Part shown: piece after piece, positions 30,504 to 41,067 of the stretch
How positions within the stretch are numbered: the first letter of the stretch is position 1
Layout: every line of letters begins with the position of its first letter
Source of the DNA: Axinella damicornis
Taxonomy: Eukaryota > Porifera > Demospongiae > Axinellida > Axinellidae
Assembly (NCBI GenBank): GCA_963931865.1
Contig: OZ007506.1
Span: 11,719,301-11,783,300 of the forward strand
Reading direction: 5' to 3'
DNA length: 64,000 nt
Translations under genes and position numbers: made by a program
The notes under the pieces: model-generated
Seen by the model: only the letters and a program-made list of their open reading frames with translations
Database searches by the model: none
Told to the model about the DNA's origin: nothing

Positions 30504-32527
30504 GTTGCTTAACGTGGGCTGGAGCGTCTGAAAGTAATTCGAGGCGACGAGCAGAGAAGGATGGACAACGTAAGATGAAGTGGGCTGAGTCCTCGGGTTC
30601 AGTGCGGCATAATTTGCAGATGGGATCGACAGGAAGAGCGCCGTTCAGCCTCCGACGGAACCTCGAGGCGTCAGCCTCCAGACCGTCACAGCCAACCAGC
30701 AATCTCACACGAAAGTTGGCTTTGGAGGTGGCATGCCGATCATGAAGGGTGGAAAACCAATGATGGGAGGGTTTACCGCGGGGGAGGTTGCAAAAGGCTA
30801 TTGGATAATCTGGGCACCCCTCGATGAGCTCGATGTAGTGGTTGATGTTGAGGAGTCGTTTGGTGGAGTTCTTCCAGGATGTTTTACTTCTTGGGTTGTT
30901 CAGGAGTTGCTCAAGGGATGGGAGGTGGAGACTGTCCAGAAGTTGGCTCCACAGAGGGATAATCCCTGAGAGTAGAGGGGCTGACAGCCGTTGTTCAAGG
31001 ATCTTCCTGGGGAGGTCGGTAGTAGACATGGATGAGATGGAGTTGATGAAAGAGAGTTGCTTCTGGGAAATGAATGAGGATATGTCCCTGGAGCTTAGGA
31101 GATTGGTTAGAGCAACGCTAGGGCATCTGACAGGGAGGCCTTGAATAGTTCTTAGTATCTTCCGATGGACACGTTCCAGCATGAGCAACTCTGTTTTGGT
31201 TAGAGACCAGAGCTCACAACCATACAGCAGGATAGGGAGGGAGAGTGTGGAATAAAGTCTGTGGGAGGTGACAGGGTGCAAGCAGCCAAATCTGGAGCCA
31301 ACTGCATTCAAGGCATAAAAGGTGCTACGTCCAGCAGCACAACGCTCAGAGGTGCGAGCCGATGTGGAGTGATGGACAGAGCGCAGGACTCCGAGGTGGT
31401 GATGTTCATCAACTTCCTTGAGCTGTTGGCCGGCTAGTATCCACTGCCTGTTGGAACGCGCAAGGGATCTGGATCGGGGTGATTCACCTAAAACGAGGAT
31501 TACAGATTTGGAGTTGTTGAGTTGGTAACGCCACTGGGAGGCATAGTGTGAAACAATGTCCAGCATAGCTTGTAACTCCTCGGGGGAGCTGGCCACCAGT
31601 GCGAGATCATCAGCATACATTGGGGCACCACAGAAGACTTGACCAATTCTTGCACCATAGCCAGAGCGTTCTAAGATATTTAAGAGGTCGTCCATGAATA
31701 TAGAATAGAGTAGAGGGGACAAGATTGCCCCCTGGCGTACACCTTGCAGCACAGGGAATGATCTTGAATGGTCGCCACCTTGAAGTACAGAGGAGGAGGT
31801 GGAGGTGTACCAATTATTTAAGGTGTGCCAGATACGGGCAGGGATGCCTTTGTGGTGCAATTTGACAAATAGCCCTTGGTGCCAGACTGTGTCAAAGGCC
31901 TTTTTAACATCCAGCATTGCGACATATGCTTTCTTCCCGCCTTCCCTGATGGATTGGATGGCTTCTTGCAGAACAAAAGCAGTGTGGGTGGGGCTGTAAC
32001 CTGAACGGAAGCCACCTTGCAGTGGATTTAGGGAAATGCTGGAAGGTTGAAGCTTGGCAAGAAGGACTTTCTCGAAGAGCTTGGAGATGTTGGAGAGGAG
32101 GGAGATACCCCGGTAATTGGATGGGTTGGTCTGATCTTTTTTGGGGTCTTTAGGTATTGGAGTGACGAAGCCAAGTTGGAAAACTGAGGGGATATGGCCA
32201 GAGGAGATTATGGCGTTGAATAAGTCAGTGAGGAGGTTACAAGCCAAAGGGCCGGCATGAATGATGTGTTCCGGGTCAATCCCATCTGGACCTGCGGCTT
32301 TGTGGGGTTTAAGGGAGTGGATGGCATCCATGACCTCGTCAACCATGATGGAAATGTCGTCCCCTAGTGCAGAATCAAGAAGGGCCAGGTACTGATCATT
32401 AATTGATTGCTGGAAGTCAGAGTCAAACGAACTGCTGAAGGAGGGAGCACCAAGTTGTTCGAAGTAGGAGGCCCATCCTTCAAGGAGGGCATCACCCTGG
32501 AAGGTGGTGCCGTTAACTGAGATGATT

Positions 32528-32565
<38 letters not shown>

Positions 32566-32580
32566 CAGGGCCATGGCCAT
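30504..32580 (-). CDS. LINE ORF2: reverse transcriptase
   Basis: About 690 codons. Reverse-transcriptase motifs in order: PIPKDPKKDQTNPSNYRGIS (fingers), LLAKLQPSS then NPLQGGFRSGYSP, AMLDVKKAFDTVWHQGL (motif A, catalytic Asp), VRQGAILSPLLYSIFMDDLL (motif B), MYADDLALVASS (motif C, YADD), and thumb. A C-terminal Cys/His knuckle is present (CKLCRTEPEDSAHFILRCP). The N-terminal end abuts a 35-base G run that encodes Pro on this strand; the frame of the endonuclease half and this half differ across it. Past HVKQ the frame runs into the inserted element. Confidence 0.9.
32529..32563. repeat. 35-base G run inside LINE ORF2
   Basis: An uninterrupted G homopolymer on the plus strand (Pro codons on the LINE strand) at the endonuclease/reverse-transcriptase linker. 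Its length decides the reading frame, so either the element is dead, or the count is wrong, or slippage expanded a natural Pro linker. Confidence 0.95.
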
Positions 32581-33913
32581 TGAAGTTCCTAATTTCCCTG
32601 AATAGTTTCCGGGAGTCTGTGTTTGCCAAGTCTAAGTTTGAGAAGGACATTTCCCTTAAGCTTTTACGATGGTTTCTCAGTTTGGTTCTAAACTTCCGCT
32701 TTGAATTCTTGTAGTTAATCCGGGAAGGGTGGGCAGGGTCTCTAGGTTTACCAGCATTCCTCCAGGTTTTATGAGCTGTATTGGCGGCCCTTTGGGTGAG
32801 TTTGAGCTCATCATCCCACTCAGGAGTTTGATGGGGATAGAAACGCTTTGAGGGAATGTTTATATCAGCAGTTGACTTCATCAGGGAGATTAAATGGGAG
32901 ACAGTCTTATCAATGAGGTGGGGATCGGAGGAATATTCTGACGGGGAAGGGAAGGGTAGGTGGGATAAACTAGCTTCCAATGGAGATGTATAAGCTCTCT
33001 TCAGTTCGTCCGCTGTGAGCTTCCTCCAGTTGGGATGGGAGGGGGTGCTGGGTTTTCTGTGACTGAGGGGGGAGTTGGGAAAGACAGCATTTATCTTACA
33101 GGTTAAGGGGAGATGGTCCGAAGTGTTGGAGGGCTCCTCCTCAATAACATGGCAGGATGGAACAGATGAGAGTAAATGGGATGGGCAGAGAATGTGGTCG
33201 ATTGTTGACATAGAGCTGTGGGCTTCACTCTCGTAAGTGTAGGTTGCACGGGACGGACTGAGGTGCAAGTGAGCAGATAGAAAATTCCATCTCTTCAAGT
33301 ACTGCAGTAGGATTTTACCCTGTTCATTGGTGGGGGTACAAGCCATCGGGCCACCACCTGGACCAGGGTCTGCATTAATGTCACCGAGAATGAACACATC
33401 ACTGTCGCAGCCGAGAAGGTTAATTAAGGAGTCTATGTAGTCAAGAGATTCTCTGAAGGTATCAGTGCAGCCTGTGCGTGTAGGTAGGTAAACAGATAAC
33501 AGACAGATGGGACGGGGGTGAGTTTGGAGTTTAATGCCTACCACACGATGGGAGGAGGAGGTGTCGAGCTTACTGATGTGATGATCAAGAGATTTTCTCC
33601 AAGCAATTGCTACACCCCCATGACCACGAAGATATCTAGGTCGGCAGTACAGAGCATCCTCTTCTGCAGGAGGAGCCGAAGATAAAAATTTGAAGTCAGG
33701 GTGGAGAGCTTGGAGAGATTGCAGTTCATAAGACTGGAGCCAATGCTCGGAGATAGCAAAGACGTCGTGTTGACTAAGAAGATGATGGGTGTAGTAAGTG
33801 TTGGCTTTTAGGCCTCTGACATTGAGACATCCTACTTTAAGGTGCGGAGTCCCCGTGCCTGTGGAGGATGTCCTAAGTAAATCAGTAACAGAGGCACGGG
33901 GGGGATGTGAAGA
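32564..33913 (-). CDS. LINE ORF2: APE-type endonuclease
   Basis: The frame is open from about 33913 (VGCLNVRGLKANTYYTHHLL, the N-terminal Asn motif) through ISEHWLQ, RGHGGVAIAW (glycine-rich strand), VFILGDINADPGPGG (GDxNA motif) and SSMSTIDHIL (Asp/His catalytic end motif). A basic segment (KRKFRTKLRNHRKSLREMSF) and the poly-Pro linker follow. It overlaps the end of ORF1 at 33916 in another frame. The catalytic motifs look intact. Confidence 0.85.
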
Positions 33914-33915
33914 GG

Positions 33916-34893
33916 CTAGTCCTGGGGAGCAGGCCCCAGTGGGGGCCCTCCCAGGAGTGCCGCTGCTTCCTCTAAAAAAGGAGCAGAAGAGACCGAAGGA
34001 ACTGAGTTGGGTGCTGCAGGTGGGGGGTTACCCGTTGCATGAGCACCAAGAGGGGAGGAATGAGACTCGGAAGGAGATTGTGATACATGCAGAGGGTCTG
34101 AGTGGGGGGGTTGGTTGTCAGGGACTGAGGGAGGGAGGATAATTGGTGTAGGAGATTGCGGAGCAGCAGTGGTGGCGATGGGGTGCTGCCTTCTGAGAGA
34201 GCTTTGTAATGCCCAGTGTGTCTGGGCTTGAAGAGCAGGCCAAGCTGCCTCAATGGAATACAAGGAGCTGGGAGGGGCAATAATGGTGAACCACCATTTG
34301 CTTTTTCCATTTGACCGCCTAGAGGACTTCTTAACCACAACATTCTTGGAGTCTTCTTGGGGAAGCATGGGGGAAATAGCCTTAAGAATCACGTTAGTTG
34401 TGCAACGCCACTGGGTACCCCAAACAATACGAAAGGAGCCTGATGGAGAGGAAGGTATACCTGCGGCAGATACTGCTGCCTGGGAGTTGGAAGTGTGATT
34501 CCCACTTTGAGTGGTGGGAAGGGTTGATTTGTGGGGAGGGGGGGCAGGGAAGCTGCCACGGGGAGGGTGGCTGTTTTGTGACTGGGCTCCCTTACGACCT
34601 TTGGCGTTAGAGCTGGCAGAGCTGGCAGGTTTTGTATTAGAGCTTGTTTTAGATTTCAGAATAGCAACTTCAGTTTTCAAATGATCATTTTGTTCTTCTA
34701 AGGCCAGGACCTGCAAGCGCAGGGATTTATTCTCTACTTTTAGGCGAACTTCAAGGTCTAGCACCCGTTGGAGAAGGGAGTCCACTTCAGCCTTAGAGGC
34801 ATAAGGTGCTAGGGGTACTGGGGGAGGTACTGGAGGTATAGTGCGGCAGATATCACAAGAGCCTCCCGCAGAACAAAGACAGTGGTTAGTCAA
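33916..34893 (-). CDS. LINE ORF1, second part (coiled coil, Pro-rich)
   Basis: Starts near CLCSAGGSCDICRTI, which continues Cys-rich character. It follows with SKAEVDSLLQRVLDLEVRLK and a heptad-like coiled coil to about residue 75, then a basic/Ser/Pro-rich region. WWFTIIAPPSS may be part of a nucleic-acid-binding fold. It is in a different frame from 34899-35588, but the sequence upstream of its first Met (GEGNPPVVVPLTNH) is open, so ORF1 is probably one frame with a 1-base break near 34930. Confidence 0.7.
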   Translation of the reverse strand: MTNHCLCSAGGSCDICRTIPPVPPPVPLAPYASKAEVDSLLQRVLDLEVRLKVENKSLRLQVLALEEQNDHLKTEVAILKSKTSSNTKPASSASSNAKGRKGAQSQNSHPPRGSFPAPPPHKSTLPTTQSGNHTSNSQAAVSAAGIPSSPSGSFRIVWGTQWRCTTNVILKAISPMLPQEDSKNVVVKKSSRRSNGKSKWWFTIIAPPSSLYSIEAAWPALQAQTHWALQSSLRRQHPIATTAAPQSPTPIILPPSVPDNQPPHSDPLHVSQSPSESHSSPLGAHATGNPPPAAPNSVPSVSSAPFLEEAAALLGGPPLGPAPQD

Positions 34894-34898
34894 AGGAA

Positions 34899-35588
34899 CT
34901 ACAACTGGAGGATTGCCCTCACCTGCACCGGAACTACTGGACTTAGCCTTGGGGACAGCAGGGGAGACTGATGTGGTAGCAGAGGGGGAGTTGGTATGAG
35001 AGGGGGCAGTAGAGGAGGAGGCATGGGTGGAGCTGGCCTTCTTGAGGTTCTTGGATGCTTTACTGATTTTGTGTTAAGTGCACGTTGCGTCGACTTCTTC
35101 TGCAGCGGGGGGTTGCAAAGATCGCATTTAAAAGCCGCCTTTTTCGCACTTCGGGCAGTGAGGCCAGCGCAGTGAAGGTGTGACCAGACACCACAGGACT
35201 CACATTGGACCATGCCAGAGCCGTCGTCGGTGGTAGTGCCACATTTGCAGTTTACATTTGAATTTATATTACAGCTGTGGATATTGGCCCGCTCTCCAGG
35301 GAGACAGTCTCCGTCCTGCGAGTGACTGGGCGGCACGCCATTGACAGTAGGCGGATGTTCATCTGGAGCAGAGACCTCTGCGGTAGTAGGCATCGGAGAA
35401 GGGAGGGGCTGGGGCGGAGAGGAGACGGTGGAGGCGAGGGTGGGGGGCGGTGGTTCGGCTTCGAGGGAAGATGGGGCTGCATTGTCCTGGGGACAGCTAC
35501 GGGTTAGAATTCTGACCGGGGAGGACGGCAAGCCACTCGGCGACAGTTGGGATAGGGAAAAGACTCGCGACATTGCTTTCACTTTCAC
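34899..35588 (-). CDS. LINE ORF1, first part with PHD finger
   Basis: A Ser/Pro-rich N-terminus, then a PHD-type zinc finger: CKCG, about 12 residues, MVQCESCGVWSHLHCAGL, then FKCDLC. The C4HC3 spacing is good. PHD fingers in ORF1 are known from CR1-like LINEs. The Pro-rich end (PPMPPPLLPPLIPTPP) stops at about 34899 after the suspected frame break. Confidence 0.8.
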   Translation of the reverse strand: MKVKAMSRVFSLSQLSPSGLPSSPVRILTRSCPQDNAAPSSLEAEPPPPTLASTVSSPPQPLPSPMPTTAEVSAPDEHPPTVNGVPPSHSQDGDCLPGERANIHSCNINSNVNCKCGTTTDDGSGMVQCESCGVWSHLHCAGLTARSAKKAAFKCDLCNPPLQKKSTQRALNTKSVKHPRTSRRPAPPMPPPLLPPLIPTPPLLPHQSPLLSPRLSPVVPVQVRAILQL

Positions 35589-35751
35589 TCAAACCACGTG
35601 TATATACTAATTTTCATATTACGTCATCCGCGCCAATAGCGCGCTAGCGCGAACGTGGGTGCCACGAAAATTAGAACCACAAAAATTAATTCTGACGACC
35701 GTATCCAGCATTTCACGAACATTTCCACCCACGAAAATAACCCGCTATATG

Positions 35752-36160
35752 GTACCATGATAGCTATATAATAGGGAAGATCAGAAATATATTTAGAGTG
35801 CTCTCAAGTACCAACTAAAACCATTCATAGCCGCGTTGCAACCCCGGTTGCCACTCGCCGTAGCATAAGATAAGTATTGCAATTCGTTCCAATTAATGCA
35901 CATGCCACGTGGCAACCACGCTCAGTCGATCGCAAGCAATGGCGACCAAAAGGAAGACAAGACATTATTACAGCACTCACAACTTAGCCAGCACGGTGAG
36001 TTTCGGCATGTAAGCGTCAGTGAACGACAGCGATCACGGCCGTGTGGTCTTAATCTTTGTGGGGCCTTCATAAGACTGTACTGGCAACCAACGTCGAAGA
36101 GAGCGATCGAGCAATGGCGTCCGACGACACAACAAAAGCGTTTGTATCTCCACAACCAAG
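35752..36160 (+). repeat. Start-codon/splice-donor repeat, copy 3, right part
   Basis: Continues the split copy from 28352. It holds the two small frames (MATKRKTR-like altered here, and MASDDTTKAFVSPQP-type) followed by GGTGAGTTTCGGC and AGGTGAGTTTCAG donors. Confidence 0.8.
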
Positions 36161-36282
36161 GTGAGTTTCAGCACCAAAATTGTACGGTTGTGTCACTGCA
36201 TGACAGTGATCATGACGGTGTTGTCAGAATCTTTGTGCGCCATCCCAATCACTCGAATGAGTTATTTGTTATTAATTTTATC

Positions 36283-36790
36283 GAGGGGCAACCGCACTCC
36301 TGGTAGCCGTTGCAACGCCGGGTTGCCTCGCCGTAGCGAAGCTAATTATTGCAATTCGTTCCAATTAACGCACATGCCACGTGGCTCAGTCGATCGCGAG
36401 CAATGGCGACTAAAAGGAAGACAAGACAGCACTTACAACTTAGCCAGCACGGTGAGTTTTGGCATGTAAGCGTCAGTGAACGACAGCGATCACGGCTGAG
36501 TGGTCAGAATCTTCGTGTGCCTTTCCTAAGAACGGTACTGCCACCGGAAGTCGGAGAGAGCGCTCGAGCAATGGCGGCCACGGCGAGACAAAAGCACTTG
36601 TATCTCCACCACCAAGGTGAGTTTCAGCACAAAAATTGTACGCTTGGGTCACTGAACGATAGCGATCACGATGGTGTAGGCAGATTCTTTGTAGGCCATT
36701 CGCAACTAGTCAAACATTAATTATTTAGTTTAGATTATTTTACGCGGCACAATTTTCTCTATACCAGGAGTGTAATTACGCGGCACAATT
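36283..36790 (+). repeat. Start-codon/splice-donor repeat, copy 4
   Basis: Starts CGAGGGGCAACCGCACTCC and ends with ACCAGGAGTG. It contains ATGGCGACTAAAAGGAAGAC followed by GGTGAGTTTTGGC and ATGGCGGCCACGGCGAGAC followed by AGGTGAGTTTCAG. Confidence 0.8.
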
Positions 36791-36845
36791 TTTCCCCAAC
36801 CAGGAGTGCGATATATATATATCCCTCTCATGCTTTACAATACAG

Positions 36846-37681
36846 ATAGACAGTACGAAGCAACTATTCTGCCAATCCATGGCATTGCAACTCCATTCCA
36901 CATATCCACACTCAAGTTACGTGTATGTTACAGTCTCTGATTGTGTGTGTACTTTGTACCTTGAACTTTGGACTCTGATCATTACTGTAGAACTGTAGCA
37001 AGAGTGAGGAAGGGGAATATGTGTACCTGAGAATCAACTTCTTCCACCCGGGAAGGTTGGTGGTGATCTCGTTCCCTCGAGACTGATTAACCCTAGTCTG
37101 TCTGTCTGTCTATCCATCCATCCAGTTCTTTGGGTCGGGTTGATGGCGTAGTCTTCCCCAATCCTGAGGCAGCCTTTGTGAAGGAAGTGTAAGTTTCATC
37201 CTGCAGTTTTGATTTCCAGCTATACTTCTGAGTGATTTATTTTTCTTTTCCTCTTTTTCTTGCAGGTCGTTTCCTGCAAGCTCAAAGCATGGATCTGGGG
37301 CAGGGGAAGATGTCCAAAAGAGGTTCAAGACGAGGGAACAGAGAAGAGGGAGCTGGAGGTGGGTGGGTCATGATCTTGTAATGATCATCAGTGGTTAGGT
37401 CATGTGATCTTGTGAAGTGGATCATGTGATCTTGCACATTGTAGTTGGTCATGTGACCTTATGAACTCAAGATGTTTAGATCATGTGATCTTGAGCACTA
37501 TAGGTGTGTGGGTGTATGTAGGCATGGTTCTGATAGCTGTGTGCAGTGAGAACAGGCGTAATATTACTTTCTGTGTGCAGGGTTACGTAGAGCAGGATAC
37601 CCTTATCCTGAACACATCCAAGGGAACCCACGGCTGAGGGACCTCTATATGCGGCCTGTCATCGGTTCCAGGAGAGTACAG
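36846..37681 (+). CDS. SUPT16H: SPT16 exons: middle-domain start
   Basis: Five exons. 36846-36915 reads DRQYEATILPIHGIATPFHI; about 36999-37055 reads SEEGEYVYLRINFFHPG; 37126-37188 reads SLGRVDGVVFPNPEAAFVKE; 37266-37358 reads SFPASSKHGSGAGEDVQKRF; 37581-37681 reads YVEQDTLILNTSKG then NPRLRDLYMRPVIGSRRVQ. They match the SPT16 middle domain in order (histone-binding double-PH). Single-base frame breaks occur near 37345 (AGAGAAGAGG) and 37622 (AAGGGAACCC). The exon 1/2 junction uses a weak donor (CTCAA|GTTACG). Confidence 0.8.
37380..37500. repeat. Short tandem repeat in SPT16 intron (TCATGTGATCTTG)
   Basis: Four imperfect copies of a roughly 30-base unit with TCATGTGATCTTG. Confidence 0.7.
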
Positions 37682-37959
37682 GTAATCTTGTGTTTGCCAG
37701 TGATAACTAGCTTACTAAGGGAAGATTACTGGAAAAGGATTACTAGGGATAACTGCAGATTACTAAGCGTTACTTTAACAGTGGGTCTGTCGTGGGCTCT
37801 AGCTGGGGGTAACGAGTGCATGCCATGTGATCCAGATTATGTAGACATTAATAATCATGTGATTTGGATCACACATGCTTGTGTGATCTAGTCCGGCCTG
37901 ATCGGCCGGTGTGATCCTCATCATACCTGTAGTGTCCAGGATTGTACTGTTACCCTTCA

Positions 37960-38650
37960 AGATGGTTCGAATATATAAATAACTGCCTACAAAGATTCTA
38001 ACTACACCATTGTGATCGCTATCATGCAGTGACCCAACCGTACGATTTTGGTGCTGAAAGTCACCTTGGTAGTGGAGATACAAGCAATTTTGCCATGCCA
38101 TCGGCTGCCATTGCTCGACCGCTCCGACTTTCATTGCCAGTAAGGTAGGGCGGGGTAATTCGGGCCATGGGGTAATTCGGGCCACTTCAACTTCAGGTCA
38201 ACGGTAACTAAAAACGGACAGACTTTAGGCAAACTTCTGGCCATGTATATCCAGGGACTCAACCTGCCTACAACTCACTAGAAGCAACAATAAAAGGATG
38301 CTTCTTTCCTGTTGCAATGTTGAAGTGGCCCGAATTACCCCGTACTATACCGTGGCCCGAATTACCCCGCCCTACCTTACAGCTCTTAGGAAAGGCACAT
38401 GAAGATTCTGACCCCACGGTCGTCATCGCTGTCGTTCACTGATGACACTTAAACTCACCATGCTGGCTAAGTTGTGAGCACTGTAATAATGTCTTGTCTT
38501 CCCTTTGGCCACCATTGCTAGCGATCGACTGAGCGTGGTTGCCATGTGGCATGTGTGTTAATTGGAACGAACTGCAATAGTTAGCTTGCGCTATGGCGAG
38601 TCACAACCGGGGTTGCAATGGCGACAAGGAGTGTGGTTGACCCTCGAAAT
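37960..38650 (-). repeat. Start-codon/splice-donor repeat, copy 5, split by a MITE
   Basis: A reverse-oriented copy interrupted by the TA-flanked element at 38139-38381. The unbroken sequence (GCCAGTACAG) is kept in copy 1 at about 26116. Confidence 0.75.
38139..38381. mobile_element. Tc1/mariner-like MITE with TA duplication
   Basis: Inverted ends AGGTAGGGCGGGGTAATTCG and complement, with an internal second pair (GGCCCGAATTACCCC). It sits between two TA dinucleotides at a place where sister repeats read CCAGTACAG with a single TA. This is a clear TA target duplication with an empty site. Confidence 0.85.
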
Positions 38651-38751
38651 GCCTACAAAGAAAGGCAGCAATCCCCCAAAGTTTCTTCAACGATATTGGA
38701 TATCCCTGAGCTTTAGTCAATGCACATGCCTGGTAGTTGAGCCCGGAGTCT

Positions 38752-38925
38752 CCACTTTTTCAATTCCCACTTTGTCAATTTCTCACTTTGTCAATTCCCA
38801 CTTGGTCAATGTTGACCAAGTGGGAATTGACAAAGTGAGAAGTTGACAAAGTGGGAATTGACGAAGTGAAATATTGACAAAGTGGGAATTCACCAAATGG
38901 GAATTGACCAAATGGGAATACATCA
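38752..38925. repeat. Palindromic minisatellite (TTGTCAATTCCCAC)
   Basis: Units CACTTTGTCAATTCC run one way to about 38812, then the inverse GGAATTGACAAAGTG runs the other way, pivoting at TTGACCAAG/CTTGGTCAA. About 5 plus 7 units. Confidence 0.85.
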
Positions 38926-39024
38926 ATTTGGTTACTCTTCAAGATACATGACATTGTAGTGTTTCCCTACAACATAGTATCCAAGAATGTACTACTGCAC
39001 TTCAAGATAGTGTCCACGAATATC

Positions 39025-39720
39025 TAAGAATGTTTAGTGCTACTCACGTGTTCCTCAACAAATCAGACGCCTCAGAATCGATCACATGACGGAGCATTAA
39101 ATCGCTTATTGCACACTTTAGTGTGCATTATCTAGATAATGCACACTTTTCAAAGATCAAAGGCTGTCTCGGGTCAGTGAGTTGCACTAAGTAGCTATAC
39201 CAGTAACTGTTTGCAGTGCATTACTGGCTTTAGTGCACTCGGGCAATCTAGTTAACGGTCTTGGGCAGATAATGCACTTGCCTTCGGCTCGTGTATTATC
39301 TCGCCCTTGACCGTTAACTAGACTGCCCTCGTGCACTAAAAACGTAATGCACGGCAAACTGGTATTTAAATATTACTTAGTGCTACTCACGTGACCCTCA
39401 ACGAATCAGACGCCTCAGAATCGATCACATGACGGAGCATTAAATCGCTTATTGCACACTTTAGTGTGCATTATCTAGATAATGCACACTTTTCAAAGAT
39501 CAAAGGCTGTCTCGGGTCGGTGAGTTGCACTAAGTAGTTTAGATACCACTTTGCCGTGCATTATGGGCTTTAGTGCACTCGGGCAATCTGGTTAACGGTC
39601 TCGGGCGGATAATGCACTCGCCTTCGGCTCGTGCATTATCTCGCCCTCGACCGTTAACTAGATTGCCCTCGTGCACTAAAACCCGTAATGCACGGCAAAG
39701 TGGTATATAAATATTACTTA
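39025..39720. repeat. Tandem dimer of a 340-base repeat with internal hairpin
   Basis: 39032-39370 and 39378-39715 are near-identical (both contain CAGACGCCTCAGAATCGATC and CTAGATAATGCACACTTTTC). Each unit ends in a large inverted pair (CCGTGCATTA..TAGTGCACTCGGGCAATCT and its complement), so each may be a fold-back element that duplicated in tandem. Confidence 0.85.
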
Positions 39721-39743
39721 TATTGTCCAAAAAGTATTTGTAG

Positions 39744-40061
<318 letters not shown>

Positions 40062-40131
40062 TAACTTCACATTCTACTTGACCTGCTTCAGGTTCTGCTT
40101 AATGTGAGGGTATATCTTCCTTTCTGTGCAG

Positions 40132-40185
40132 CATCCCATCATCATCGGAAAGAAGAAGCACAAGGACATCCAGTTCTACACCGAG
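40132..40185 (+). CDS. SUPT16H: SPT16 exon, HPIIIGKKKHKDIQFYTE
   Basis: 54 bases, phase 0 at both ends (CAG|CAT, GAG|GTGTGT). Reads through from HFHLK into KHKDIQFYTE and on to VGEIMTDLG. Confidence 0.88.
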
Positions 40186-40229
40186 GTGTGTGAGAAGCTT
40201 TAGGCCACCGGTCGGCCGGCCCCTCCACA

Positions 40230-40690
40230 ACAACTCACCTTCCTTCTCTCTCTCTTCCCCCTCCTCTCCTCTCTCTCCTCCCCCTCTCCCTCCCCCTCCT
40301 CCTCTCCCACCTCCTTGCTCTCCTCCCCCTCCCCCTCTTCCTCTCCCTCATCCTCTCACTCCTCTCCCCTCCTCTTCATCCTCCTCTCTCCTCCCGCCTC
40401 CTCTGTTCTCTCCTCCCCTCACCTCCTCTACATCCTCCTCTCTCCTCCCGCCTCCTCTGTTCTCTCCTCCCCTCACCTCCTCTACATCCTCCTCTCTCTC
40501 CTCCTGCCTCCTCTGTTCTCTCCTCCTCTTCTCCACTCTCTCCTCCCCTCCTCTTCTTCCTCATCCTCTCTCTCCTCAACACCTTCACTCTCTCCCCCTC
40601 CCCCCTCTTCCGTTTTCTCCTCCCCTTCTCCTCTTCCTCTCCTCCCCTTCCCTTCCCCCATCTCCCTCTTCTTCTCTGTGCTCCCCCTCT
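40230..40690. repeat. CT-rich minisatellite in SPT16 intron
   Basis: CCTCCTCTACATCCTCCTCTCTCC-like units, with at least three higher-order copies around 40370-40510. The Ser/Pro and Arg/Glu frames are not genes. Confidence 0.92.
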
Positions 40691-40721
40691 CCTTGTATTC
40701 ACGTTCCACTCTTGTGACCAG

Positions 40722-41067
40722 GTGGGGGAGATAATGACGGACCTGGGACTGGCACAGCACATTCATGATCGGGATGACCTCATAGCAGAGCAAGCAGAGA
40801 GAGAGCTGAGAGCCAAGCTTGACAATGCCTTCGACATGTTTCGGAAAAAGGTGGAGTCTTTGTCCCAGTGCAAAACTGTGTTTGAGAAGCCATTCAAAGA
40901 ATTGGGGATTGGTGAAATCCTCCTCCCTTCGCTCTCCCCATTCTCTTGTTCTCTGTGATATCTGATCATATTCCTCCTCTACAGCTTCCATGGCGTGCCA
41001 TTCCGCAGCACCGTGCTCCTTCAGCCGACAACCAACTGTATTCTGTATTGTGAACCTTAGCGACCAG
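40722..41067 (+). CDS. SUPT16H: SPT16 exons, middle-domain end
   Basis: 40722-40911 reads VGEIMTDLGLAQHIHDRDDL, IAEQAERELRAKLDNAFDMF and KPFKELGI without breaks. 40985-41067 reads FHGVPFRSTVLLQPTTNC and, in a second frame, CIVNLSDQ. The vertebrate protein has about nine more residues at that switch, so the break near 41035 includes a small deletion. The exon for the following HFERVQFHLKNFDM-type segment was not found. Confidence 0.85.

Larger units (their letters stand above)
28812..35600 (-). mobile_element. Full-length-type CR1/L2-like LINE, interrupted
   Basis: Read on the minus strand: 5' end at about 35600, ORF1 (34899-35588 and 33916-34893), ORF2 endonuclease and reverse transcriptase (about 33913-30504), an insertion (29030-30503), the last 60 codons of ORF2 (29029-28866), and a 3' end with a (GAA)n tail at 28812-28831. 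ORF1 with a PHD finger and an APE-type endonuclease fit the CR1/L2/Jockey group. Two other 3' copies share the tail. Confidence 0.85.
28353..35751. mobile_element. 7.4-kb composite: TIR element filled by a LINE
   Basis: The ends are TATAGCGGGTTATTTTCGTG (28354) and its exact complement ending at 35749, flanked by GTACC on both sides. The original element was probably a short non-autonomous transposon: about 450 bp at the left and 150 bp at the right remain. A 6.8-kb LINE is inserted inside it. The empty site is preserved in the sister repeat at 42771-42900. Confidence 0.85.
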
